Shown here: piece after piece, positions 49,405-57,669 of the stretch
Numbering within the stretch: the stretch's first letter is position 1
How the letters are laid out: each line of letters opens with the position of its first letter
Assembly: GCA_019894975.1 (NCBI GenBank)
Contig: JAGXNO010000007.1
Coordinates: 30,270 to 94,269, forward strand
Reading direction: 5' to 3'
From: Promethearchaeota archaeon
Lineage (GTDB): Archaea; Asgardarchaeota; Lokiarchaeia; Sigyniarchaeales; SOKP01
Length of the DNA: 64,000 nt
Notes under the pieces: model-generated
What the model saw: the letters and a program-made list of their open reading frames with translations, nothing else
The model's database searches: none
Told to the model about the DNA's origin: nothing
Made by a program: the position numbers and the translations under genes

Positions 49405-50774
49405 ATTTCTTCACGTAACCTAATTATTTTTTTTTTAAGTTTTTTTATCCTGGAATCAGAAACATTGAAAATCAAAAAGCCTTCAAGGATTTTTAGAGCC
49501 TTCTGATAATAATTAATACTGTTTAGATAATCCTCATTCTTTTCAGCATTTTCACCAGCTTCTATAGCAAAATCCAATTCTAACTGCTTCTCCTTTTTTT
49601 CTAGATCTAATACCATCTGTGAAATTTTATTTATATCTTCTTTTATATTGAATTCCCTTGCAATATAATGAGCTTTTTTGTATTCTTTTTCAGCTATTTG
49701 ATACGCTAAGGTTTTTTCAGCGTTTTTACCTTTTTTTACGAACTCCCTTATCATTTTACTTGCTGATAAAATATTCATATCATCGAAATTGATCTGCAAA
49801 TCTTCAATTCCAGAATTACTTGAAAGAATAGAAGATATCGGCTTAAATTTAGCAACTTTCTCTGAAATAGTTTCTTCTCTCATTTCCAAATTGCTTGCAA
49901 CGATTTCAAGGTTTGTAGAAACAAAAACATTGTTTTCGACCATCTGATGAATCTCATAAAGGATGATATTTGCCTCAAGATTTACAATTTTCTTAACTCT
50001 GTTGAGTAGATTGTTAACAAAGAAAAATGGTTTAGATACTAGAAGTTCTTTAGCCAAGTTAAATATAGCTTTTGGAATTTGGTTTTGATTTATTTTTTCC
50101 AATATATTTGGAGCAATACTGTGAGCTAAGGTTAATGGGAACACTAATTTAACATTAAAAGAATCAATTAAGTACTCAATCATATTTTCAACATTGAAAA
50201 TTCCAGATTTTTTGAAGTTTGTAATCTCATCATGAAATAATTCCTCGTATTCTAATAAAAATTGCTTTACGTCTGTCCTCATGTTATCTGAAGCATTTTG
50301 GTCAAGAATTAAGCAAATCCTTACAAATTCTCCATTTTTTAACAGAATGTTAAAATTTTGGTATTGGAATTCATAGAATTGATTATCTTTATTGTAGATA
50401 GAATCATTAGGGGAAACTGTGTCTGATTCTGAGAATGTTATATTTGCCTGTATAAAACCTGTTAACAAGTCTGCATCAATTTCTGCACCTGAAATCGAAT
50501 AATTTAAAAGTTTCAAACCTGATTCTTTATCCATTATTATTATATGTCTAATATTCAATACATCAACAAATTTTTGCCAGATGATTTCTCGCTCCACTTG
50601 AAGATGTCGTTCGTATGAATCTAATTCAAATACCTCTAAATTTGAATCCGCCTCAAATCCTAGTTCCTTTAATTTCTTTTTGAGACACGACATACAATAT
50701 TTAGGATATTTTGGACACTTTGATTTTCTAGTTCCACAATTAAATCCTAAATGATTGATTTCAAAGTATACCAT
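49401..50774 (-). CDS. Cys-rich/longin-like/TPR protein of Asgard type
   Basis: A 457-residue protein with three visible parts. Four cysteines (13, 20, 27, 30) near the N-terminus may bind zinc. Residues ~75-190 follow a longin/roadblock-like pattern (IRHIIIMDKESGLKLLNYSI, LLTGFIQANITFSESD, YQNFNILLKNGEFVRICLI). The C-terminal ~130 residues are helical with TPR-like and coiled-coil character (EKEYKKAHYIAREF, DYLNSINYYQKALKIL). This combination suggests an adaptor for a small GTPase or vesicle system. Pattern-based assignment. Confidence 0.55.
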   Translation of the reverse strand: MVYFEINHLGFNCGTRKSKCPKYPKYCMSCLKKKLKELGFEADSNLEVFELDSYERHLQVEREIIWQKFVDVLNIRHIIIMDKESGLKLLNYSISGAEIDADLLTGFIQANITFSESDTVSPNDSIYNKDNQFYEFQYQNFNILLKNGEFVRICLILDQNASDNMRTDVKQFLLEYEELFHDEITNFKKSGIFNVENMIEYLIDSFNVKLVFPLTLAHSIAPNILEKINQNQIPKAIFNLAKELLVSKPFFFVNNLLNRVKKIVNLEANIILYEIHQMVENNVFVSTNLEIVASNLEMREETISEKVAKFKPISSILSSNSGIEDLQINFDDMNILSASKMIREFVKKGKNAEKTLAYQIAEKEYKKAHYIAREFNIKEDINKISQMVLDLEKKEKQLELDFAIEAGENAEKNEDYLNSINYYQKALKILEGFLIFNVSDSRIKKLKKKIIRLREEI

Positions 50775-51019
50775 ACCAAATCCCTACGTGTCCAGATACA
50801 AACTAATTACTACTTTTTTTCCTATAATGAAATAACTGGGTTTAAGCCATTTAAAATTGAGTACTAAAAATTTTATCATTCTTTAATAATCTGAAATGCT
50901 TATGATTTTGACTTATGTCTTATTGGTTACATAGAAATGTGAAATTATTCTTAATAGATAAAAATTTTAAAAGCTTTCAATAATAGCAATTATTAATTAT
51001 AAATTCAATTGGAAGTATA

Positions 51020-52501
51020 ATGACTGATTATAAAATTAATGATGATTGGATATTAAACCGAATTTCTTCACAAAGTACTAGTTTTAATCAATGGATTACG
51101 AATCTAGTAAAAAATGTAGAGAAAACCTTAGAACAAATTCCTCCAGACATTCTTGATAAATCTAAAGTAGATAAAGAATTAGCTAATATAAAGGATATAA
51201 ATATGGACATGGTTAATTTTGATAGGGAAATGGCAAATTTGGGTTCTTTTGGGAAAAGAATCTCCAATTTTACCCTCAAAATGATGAATAAGATCCAAAA
51301 ACCAATTGAAATGGGACTTAAATCTTCTCTTAAGGATTTAGACATTGATGGAGATATCAACTTAGATTTTATAACTGGCAAACGAAAGAATCTATCATCT
51401 GCCCTTTACGATGTGTCAAAAGAACGAGGTATCGAATCCGAGGGATTATTATATCTTATAAAGGCTTTACCAGATCTCGAAGCTTTTCTTTATAGCACCA
51501 GTGTTAAGAAATATTATAGAGATCACACAGAACATGCTCTTCGAGTAGCAGTATTAGGGGATTTTCTTTTAGAACAAGATCTTGGACAAGGTACGTTAGA
51601 AGGGATGATTTCTGAAATATTAGATTTAGACAAGAGATTATTAAAAGATAAATTTTGGTGGATTACTGGTTTACTTCATGATATTGGATATCCTTTGGGA
51701 AAAATGACTACTGCAATAAACTACTCTTTAATTAATCAGTTGTTAAAATGTTATCCCACACTGGATTTAGAATTTTCCCCGTTCGAAATAAGTTTAACTT
51801 GGAAAGGACATCAAGAAGATTATCTAAAAATTATTGAAGAAGGCTTATCTAAAGAAGCAAAGAAATTGGTAAGAGAAGGATCGGGATACTATAATGAAGG
51901 AACACTAAAACAGAATCTCCAAACGTATTTAGCAAAGCCAGAAGGGCATCCAGAATATGATTTTAATAGCCCTGTAAAATTAGATCATGGTGTTATTTCT
52001 TCACTCTCCTTATTAAAAGGGCTAGGCACTCCTGAAGAGATTAAATCAAATGATGAATTCGATGGTTATATCAAAGTAGCTCAAGCTATAGCTCTTCATA
52101 ATTTTAAGGCTAATCTTAAGGATTATGGGTTTGACAGTCAACCGTTAGCATTTTTCTTAATGCTCATTGACGAGCTACAAGAGTGGGGAAGACCCATTCC
52201 TATTCAAGTAAGAGATTCATATTTCACAACAGAATTAAAAAAAGTAAATTTACTAGAGGAACTTAGGCTTAATTTGGATGAATTTAATTGGTTGATGCAG
52301 TTTAAGAATCAACAAGCTAAAGAACTTATGAATTTTGATTTTCAATTTTTCTCTAAGGAAAAGAAAAAAACTTTCGGAAGATTACATAGTGATGAAAATT
52401 TTCCTAAGACAACAATAAACCTTCAAGATATTAAAGTAGCTACACAAAAAGGAAAAAATAAAGAAGATATTATAGCACAAGAGGTTATAGTTATAGGGTG
52501 A
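51020..52501 (+). CDS. HD-domain metal-dependent phosphohydrolase
   Basis: A 493-residue protein. After a helical N-terminal ~150 residues comes an HD domain: DHTEHALRVAVLG (about 168-180) and LLHDIGYPLGKM with His220-Asp221, followed by ALHNFKANL and the closing MLIDELQEWGRP. HD enzymes hydrolyse nucleotides, cyclic nucleotides or (p)ppGpp; the substrate is not evident. The following small gene overlaps or abuts, so they are probably translated together. Confidence 0.85.
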   Translation: MTDYKINDDWILNRISSQSTSFNQWITNLVKNVEKTLEQIPPDILDKSKVDKELANIKDINMDMVNFDREMANLGSFGKRISNFTLKMMNKIQKPIEMGLKSSLKDLDIDGDINLDFITGKRKNLSSALYDVSKERGIESEGLLYLIKALPDLEAFLYSTSVKKYYRDHTEHALRVAVLGDFLLEQDLGQGTLEGMISEILDLDKRLLKDKFWWITGLLHDIGYPLGKMTTAINYSLINQLLKCYPTLDLEFSPFEISLTWKGHQEDYLKIIEEGLSKEAKKLVREGSGYYNEGTLKQNLQTYLAKPEGHPEYDFNSPVKLDHGVISSLSLLKGLGTPEEIKSNDEFDGYIKVAQAIALHNFKANLKDYGFDSQPLAFFLMLIDELQEWGRPIPIQVRDSYFTTELKKVNLLEELRLNLDEFNWLMQFKNQQAKELMNFDFQFFSKEKKKTFGRLHSDENFPKTTINLQDIKVATQKGKNKEDIIAQEVIVIG

Positions 52502-52509
52502 TTCTAACA

Positions 52510-52800
52510 ATGGAGGATCTGGAGAAAAGAGGATTGAAAATATATACCGCTATATTTGAGAGAAAAAAAAATGTTGAGATTGAAGAGATCGAGTATCCAA
52601 TTAAAAAATTTTCGAGTGGGATAAAATACGTTGATTTGTTTGGATATAGATTTATAGAGCAAAACCGTAATAAAAAATCTGAATGGGGGAAAAAGGCAAG
52701 AGAAGGTCATAAAATCATGTGGATCATTAAAGGAAGAAGGTATATAGCACAAATTATGGATGGGGAATACAGTGATTTGAAAACTCGTCTTGATGAATGA
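52510..52800 (+). CDS. Small hypothetical protein coupled to the HD phosphohydrolase
   Basis: About 96 residues, basic. ATG at 52510 has GGGTGA at 52496-52501 well spaced upstream; a GTG at 52498 overlapping the previous stop is the alternative. Contains a beta-rich stretch (KIYTAIFERKKNVEIEEIEYP) and IMWIIKGRRYIAQIMDG. No recognised family. Its job may be tied to the HD protein. Confidence 0.6.
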   Translation: MEDLEKRGLKIYTAIFERKKNVEIEEIEYPIKKFSSGIKYVDLFGYRFIEQNRNKKSEWGKKAREGHKIMWIIKGRRYIAQIMDGEYSDLKTRLDE

Positions 52801-52856
52801 TCTAAATTAAAAATCGGACTCCAAATTATTTTTATTGCAATTTCTATGAATTTTAA

Positions 52857-53465
52857 TTAAGGTTTTTCCTTTTCCATTTCCTTTTTTTTTAAAATCAATT
52901 CTAAGTATGATATTGTAATTGAGTCTCTCTTTTGAATTCCTATTGAAGTCAAAAAATCAAATAATAGGTTTCGAGTTCTTTCAATTTCTTCCTTAGTTTC
53001 TGATAAATACTCAACTTCAAGAAAATGTTGATGTAAAACAGGGATATAGTCAATTAAGGCTTCAAATTTATTATTTTTAAATTCCAGCTCAAATAGATCT
53101 CTCTCTTTATTCACAGTTAATACTTCTTGAAACCCAAGGAGATTAAGCAATTTTCCCATCTTAACATTATCCTCTATTTGTATGTCTATTTCTTCCCGAG
53201 TTTTAGAGACGGAATCAATTTTCTCTCCTTTATATGTTAAATAATATTCAATTTTCTTAGTAATCTCCTCGTTTTTATCAAATCTAATTGACTTTCTAAG
53301 TCTTAGCGCTTCATCTGTTTGCTTGAAATCTCTCAAACCTTTAGGCATATTATAATAAGTATCTTCATGTATCAGTGAAAATTTGTAAGATCCTTGATTT
53401 TTTTCAAGTTTTTTTCTTATCAAGTCAGGATCCAAAATTCTTACTTTTATTTCAACTTCAATCAA
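52857..53465 (-). CDS. CYTH-domain protein (CyaB/thiamine-triphosphatase-like)
   Basis: The start TTG at 53465 is chosen because it gives the canonical MIEVEIKVRI and has GAAGAG upstream; ATG at 53504 would add 13 basic residues. The ~202-residue product has the CYTH strand pattern: the N-terminal EVEIK, EDTYYNM, ALRLRK, YYLTYKGEKID, REEIDIQI, FEALIDYI and FLEVEYLSET. CYTH proteins bind triphosphates in a tunnel; known activities include class IV adenylyl cyclase, thiamine triphosphatase and tripolyphosphatase. Which one cannot be told. Confidence 0.88.
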   Translation of the reverse strand: MIEVEIKVRILDPDLIRKKLEKNQGSYKFSLIHEDTYYNMPKGLRDFKQTDEALRLRKSIRFDKNEEITKKIEYYLTYKGEKIDSVSKTREEIDIQIEDNVKMGKLLNLLGFQEVLTVNKERDLFELEFKNNKFEALIDYIPVLHQHFLEVEYLSETKEEIERTRNLLFDFLTSIGIQKRDSITISYLELILKKKEMEKEKP

Positions 53466-53546
53466 GCTAATTTCTCTTCTTTTCAGATAACAATTATAAT
53501 TCATTATTTTTTATTAAGTATTAATAATTAAATGTAGAAATAACCG

Positions 53547-54512
53547 ATGTCACAAAATCAAGAATTAGCCCAAAATCTTGCTAAAGAATATGGATATTTA
53601 CCTTATATGATTGAGAGATATTTACAGTTCTTAGGGGTAGATGGAACCATTGATCTACTAAAAGCAAATGAAATCCCCCTAATACCTTCCATTAGGGTTA
53701 ATACTCTTAAGATTAAAACGCCAGATTTAAAAATACGAATGGAACAAAAGGGTTTTGAATTGTCACCAATTGATTGGATTCCTTATGCATATAACGTTAT
53801 CAAGGAGTCCTTTAATCTTGGCTCTACTCATGAATTTCTCCAAGGTTATTATTACATTCAAAATTTAGCATCAATGCTCGCAGCAGTAATTCTTAACCCA
53901 AAACCAGGTGACGTCGTAATCGATATGTGTGCAGCACCAGGAAGCAAAGCAACTCATTTAGCACAATTAATGAAAAATGAAGGGACACTCATTTTAATTG
54001 ATAGGAATAAAGCAAGAATCCCCGCCTTAGAAATTAATTTGCGAAGATTGGGAATTATTAATTCTATTGTTATAAATATGGATGCGGTCAACTTGTCTAA
54101 TTTAAATATCAAGGCAGATAAGATTTTATTAGATGCCCCATGTACAGGAGAAGGCTTAATACGACAAGATCCTAATAGGAAAAAAAGTCGGAAAGCTAGG
54201 GATATTGAAAAAATGGCTTCAATTCAAAAAAAGCTACTCAAAGCAGGATTGAAATCTTTGAAACCAGAAGGTGAACTCCTCTATAGTACATGTTCAATCG
54301 CTCCAGAAGAAAATGAATTAGTCATATATGATGTTTTGGAAGAAAAAAGTAGCTTTAAAATTTCTGAAATTTCAAAAACATACGGTGTGAGTGGATTAAC
54401 AGAAGTGTTTGGAAAGAATCTTAGAGAAGATTTGGGATATTCCCAACGATTATATCCCCATCTTCATGATACGATTGGTTTTTATTTATGCCTACTTGAG
54501 CGAACCAATTAA
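53547..54512 (+). CDS. RNA (cytosine-5)-methyltransferase, NSUN/RsmB family
   Basis: A 321-residue S-adenosylmethionine enzyme. The Rossmann core shows VIDMCAAPGSKATHLAQ (126-140), ILIDRNKARIPALE, MDAVNL, and the two family cysteines: DAPCTGEG (Cys199) and YSTCSIAPEEN (Cys249, the nucleophile). It methylates C5 of cytosine in tRNA or rRNA; the substrate is unresolved. A PUA domain is not visible. Confidence 0.93.
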   Translation: MSQNQELAQNLAKEYGYLPYMIERYLQFLGVDGTIDLLKANEIPLIPSIRVNTLKIKTPDLKIRMEQKGFELSPIDWIPYAYNVIKESFNLGSTHEFLQGYYYIQNLASMLAAVILNPKPGDVVIDMCAAPGSKATHLAQLMKNEGTLILIDRNKARIPALEINLRRLGIINSIVINMDAVNLSNLNIKADKILLDAPCTGEGLIRQDPNRKKSRKARDIEKMASIQKKLLKAGLKSLKPEGELLYSTCSIAPEENELVIYDVLEEKSSFKISEISKTYGVSGLTEVFGKNLREDLGYSQRLYPHLHDTIGFYLCLLERTN

Positions 54513-54669
54513 TATTGAATTTTCAGATAATTTAGTAAGGATTATCATAAATCTCTATTCTAAATTGGACTTGATTTTAGACATAATTTTTTTAGGATTT
54601 TGTTGAAAATTGGTCTTTATACCTTTATAGGAGTGGATTGATTATTCTTATTCCGAAGATAGTTTTTAA

Positions 54670-55140
54670 TTGTGTGAAAGAATTTTGGATAAGAGCTCCC
54701 TGATTTACAGTACCTTAGTTAATTTCATTATTGGTAAATTACCTAATTTCATACTTCTTCCAGTTTTAGATATAATATATCATTTTTATAGAATTAAATT
54801 TATTAAAAGGCAGATTAACAAAAGAATCGGTACCTTAGAGTTAATAGAATCAATCGTCCTAACTTATGACAGGATAGCAATCAAGAGAAATGACGCAAAC
54901 TTAAACTTATTAAATTTTCATCGAAATTTTAATAAAAAGGTAAATCGCTCATTATTAAAAGATAATTTACAATTATATTTATTAAGAAACTTGCTTTATA
55001 GAATTCTTAATAAGTGTCTAACTCAAGACAAAATTAGGAAATTAGTAAAAATGGAAATCCTGAAAGCACCGGAGAAGACCTTCTCAGATTTTATAGATCT
55101 TTTTAATGAATTGAGAAGGGAATTAAAGACTATAAACTAA
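54670..55140 (+). CDS. Basic helical hypothetical protein
   Basis: A 156-residue, Lys/Arg/Ile/Leu/Asn-rich frame starting at TTG 54670, directly after an in-frame stop; no ATG is available near the start. It is mainly helical and strongly basic, with no motif. It ends 51 bases before the winged-helix gene. Real-gene status is moderately likely because of its length without stops; the start is weak. Confidence 0.45.
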   Translation: MCERILDKSSLIYSTLVNFIIGKLPNFILLPVLDIIYHFYRIKFIKRQINKRIGTLELIESIVLTYDRIAIKRNDANLNLLNFHRNFNKKVNRSLLKDNLQLYLLRNLLYRILNKCLTQDKIRKLVKMEILKAPEKTFSDFIDLFNELRRELKTIN

Positions 55141-55191
55141 TAAGGTTGTTAAGAGAGTTATAGACACATAGATTGAAGAGATTATTCTGCT

Positions 55192-55932
55192 ATGAAAACT
55201 GAGTTTTTTTTTGAACCAATTGGAGAGGATCATCCAAGTGTTAAAAATGTTTTAGAAATAGCAGAAGAAATCATGAATAAAAACAAGGTATTAAATGTTG
55301 AAAACCTTTATAATATAGCCAAAAAACGATTGAAACTACCCCGAAATGGGCTTTTATCAATAATCCAATTTTTAATTAATAAAAAACTATTGATCGAAGG
55401 TTCGAAGTTTTCTAGAGAATCGGTTCTTTCAAATCACATTCGGAATGGAATTTTAAACTATATTAATAAGCATCCAGGAGTTCATTTTTCGGATTTGAGA
55501 AAAAGGGCTTTACCTGAGGAGATGGGAAGCTCAGGACAATTAGTATGGCATCTAGAAATGCTCCTTAAATTTAATTATATTAATAAGATTAAGGTTGGCA
55601 ATTATACCGTCTTTCTTCCGTACGATATGGATGAGGCCGAAGGAAGAACTATGTTTATGCTAAGAGATCGGATTAATTTCAAAGTAATTGAACTGCTTCT
55701 TAAGGAGAATACTGAAGCAAAATCTGAGATTTATAAAGCAATCAATGAAAAAAGAGAAGATGTCTATTATCGAATTAATAATTTATTAGATCTAAGAATC
55801 ATAATTGAAAATCCTAAATCAGTTAAAGAATTATGCATTAATCCAAATTTCAAGGAAAAAATTAGTGAATTATTCGAAACAACAAAATTATATATTGAGA
55901 AGAATTTATCTAGCAAAGAGGAAGAGGTTTAA
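55192..55932 (+). CDS. Winged-helix transcriptional regulator
   Basis: A 246-residue protein with two winged-helix-like regions. The clearer one (about 83-140) has NGILNYINKHPGVHFSDLRK, the helix-turn-helix GSSGQLVWHLEMLLKFNYIN and a wing strand KVGNYTVFLP. The second is about 165-210 (VIELLLKENTEAKSEIYKAI, EDVYYRINNLLDLRII). Likely binds DNA. The 7TM/longin gene starts 2 bases after this stop, so the two are surely co-transcribed and may form one signalling unit. Confidence 0.8.
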   Translation: MKTEFFFEPIGEDHPSVKNVLEIAEEIMNKNKVLNVENLYNIAKKRLKLPRNGLLSIIQFLINKKLLIEGSKFSRESVLSNHIRNGILNYINKHPGVHFSDLRKRALPEEMGSSGQLVWHLEMLLKFNYINKIKVGNYTVFLPYDMDEAEGRTMFMLRDRINFKVIELLLKENTEAKSEIYKAINEKREDVYYRINNLLDLRIIIENPKSVKELCINPNFKEKISELFETTKLYIEKNLSSKEEEV

Positions 55933-55934
55933 GG

Positions 55935-57251
55935 ATGGTATTAAATTGGAATATCGAGGTAATTTTAGATTTTATTTTTTCATTTATAATCTTAATTACT
56001 GCCTTCGTAAGTTTTATAGCCCCTAAGACTAAGAAAATCACATCCTTGTTTTATTTTCGATTAGTATTTTTAGCTTTTAGCGTTTTCTTTGTTTTTGATG
56101 GTTTGTCAATTCTTTTTATAAGCCCTTTCTTTTCTCGAATTAGCGGTATAATTCTGTTACCTCTTACTTTACTCGTTATTATAAGTATAAATTACACTTT
56201 TAGAGAAGATTATTACTCGCTAGGGCTAATAATATTTTGTGGTTTAGGAGTTTTATTAGTCTATGTAGGATTACAACCAGATTCTGTTGGAGTCTCCACA
56301 TATCTTGGTTACCCTAGAATCGATTGGAGAGGTTTGTTTAACATACTGGGAATATTGTTCAGCGGTGTAGTTTCATTTTATTTATTATATTGGGGAACAA
56401 AAACTTATTTAAAAGCTCCATTTTTAATTAAAAAGGATGCAACCATACTATTTTTAGGTATTTTATTTGCGTCAGTACTAGGAATGTTGTTTTATTTTTT
56501 GTATGTCTTTGAACCAGTTTATATTTTATTTTCCAATCTTTCAATAATCATAGGTCTTGTAGTTTTTACGATAGCTATAATAAGAGAGCCAAAACTTTTA
56601 TATATACTTCCTTTCACGGTCTTCAGAATTGTAGTAAAAGATCGTGAAGGTCGTCCTCTGTTTGATCATGATTGGTCTGAATCTAATATTAGTGAAAGGA
56701 TATTCACAGGTTTCTTAAATGCAGTACAACTCATGAGTGAAGAGGTAATGCATATTGGGGGATTATTAGATATTAACTTAGAGGAAGGAATTTTAATTTT
56801 AAAAGAATCTGATAAAACAACAGTTGGATTAGTTGCTTCAAAATCTTCAAAACTATTAAGAGATTCAGTAGTAAGTTTTACAACTGCTTTCGAAAAAAAA
56901 TTCGATCGAGAATTAAAAGCATCTGTCTCTGATATGTCCGCATATGAACCGGCGTATGAACTCATTGAAAAATATTTCTCTAATTTTCCATATAAAATAA
57001 TTAAGAATAAAAAACAACCACTTCTTCTATCAGGTAAATATCTTAGAATTCCCCCAGAGTTAGATAATAAACTTAGAAGTGTGATTACAGATGAGAAAGA
57101 ATATGAAGCTATAAAAGCAGAATTAATAAAATCTCCCCTCTCAATGCCCTCTGATTTCTTTAAATCTTATTCTGAAATGAAAGAAGAATTAGAGCAAATT
57201 TCTGGAAAGGAAACAAAATATTTAGATACAGATTCTAATGAAGATAAGTGA
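55935..57251 (+). CDS. Seven-helix membrane protein fused to a longin/roadblock-like cytoplasmic domain
   Basis: A 438-residue protein. Residues ~8-220 hold seven membrane segments resembling the N-terminal 7TM sensor region of some histidine kinases (residue blocks about 8-26, 34-57, 64-83, 90-106, 126-147, 163-188 and 195-215). After EPKLLYILPF a cytoplasmic domain of ~120 residues follows (about 233-335: TVFRIVVKDREGRPLFDHDW, FTGFLNAVQLMSEEVMHIGG, then EGILILKESDKTTVGLVASK) with the strand-turn-strand/helix pattern of longin/roadblock proteins. No kinase domain. A 100-residue polar tail closes the chain. Paired with a winged-helix gene, it could sense a membrane signal and recruit a GTPase or the regulator. 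Confidence 0.6.
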   Translation: MVLNWNIEVILDFIFSFIILITAFVSFIAPKTKKITSLFYFRLVFLAFSVFFVFDGLSILFISPFFSRISGIILLPLTLLVIISINYTFREDYYSLGLIIFCGLGVLLVYVGLQPDSVGVSTYLGYPRIDWRGLFNILGILFSGVVSFYLLYWGTKTYLKAPFLIKKDATILFLGILFASVLGMLFYFLYVFEPVYILFSNLSIIIGLVVFTIAIIREPKLLYILPFTVFRIVVKDREGRPLFDHDWSESNISERIFTGFLNAVQLMSEEVMHIGGLLDINLEEGILILKESDKTTVGLVASKSSKLLRDSVVSFTTAFEKKFDRELKASVSDMSAYEPAYELIEKYFSNFPYKIIKNKKQPLLLSGKYLRIPPELDNKLRSVITDEKEYEAIKAELIKSPLSMPSDFFKSYSEMKEELEQISGKETKYLDTDSNEDK

Positions 57252-57328
57252 TCTTTATTCAATTATGATGTTTTAAATTAAATCCTCATATTTGAAATCT
57301 TTAGGAAACTGAAAAAAATTGTAAAAAT

Positions 57329-57514
57329 TTGGTCCTAATTCATTTAAATATACTGAAGATATAATGAATAATATCATAGTTTTATGATTATTTATTGGGA
57401 GAATTGTGCGAAGTCTAATGTTTTCAAAAAGATAAGTGGGAATTCTAGAAAGGTAGTCAAATTATTTCCCGTTTCTAGGGTTTAATTTGTATCTCACTTT
57501 TTTTGAAGAACAAG
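57329..57514 (+). ncRNA. Candidate structured small-RNA gene, copy 1 (with promoter)
   Basis: Repeats at 60817-61000. The front is TTGGTCCTAA (57329) with TTTAAATATA 14 bases on (57343), so transcription should start near 57370. A conserved core around 57390-57430 (TTTATTGGGAGAATTG then GCGAA, TCTAATGTTTTCAAAAA) is followed by a stem pairing 57434-57441 with 57492-57499, an inner stem 57445-57451/57472-57478, and a run of seven T's at 57498-57504. The second copy keeps the outer stem with three double substitutions. No open reading frame. Its function is unknown; it could also be a long terminator or 5'-UTR element. Confidence 0.5.
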
Positions 57515-57590
57515 TTAATTAATTAGTTTCATTCATATAAGAAATCCAGAGATTGAGCCCAATTAAGTTTATAATTCAATTTGTTAAAAT

Positions 57591-57613
57591 TTGGTCCTAG
57601 TCAATTTATAAAG
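57591..57613 (+). promoter_or_regulatory. TTGGTCCTA-TATA promoter element of the collar-protein gene
   Basis: TTGGTCCTAG at 57591 lies exactly 14 bases before TTTATAAAG at 57605, the same spacing as in both flanking repeats. It sits about 65 bases before the collar-protein ATG, a plausible promoter position with a short leader. TTGGTCCTA occupies the region just upstream of BRE/TATA, suitable for a specific regulator. Confidence 0.5.
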
Positions 57614-57669
57614 ACTAAAATGTTAGTAATTTTAAAATCTAATTTAAAAAAATAAAAAGTGATATAACA

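Larger units (their letters stand above)
57252..57669. other. Non-coding region before the collar-protein gene
   Basis: No reading frame. It contains the first copy of a ~185-bp repeated element (57329-57514) and, at 57591-57613, a third copy of the promoter-like front (both annotated separately). The region between 57515 and 57590 is AT-rich without visible structure. Confidence 0.5.

Noticed and set aside
54409..54606. Plus-strand frame overlapping the end of the RNA methyltransferase gene
   Set aside because: Mostly overlaps the true gene in another frame, and the non-overlapping end is AT-rich with no pattern.
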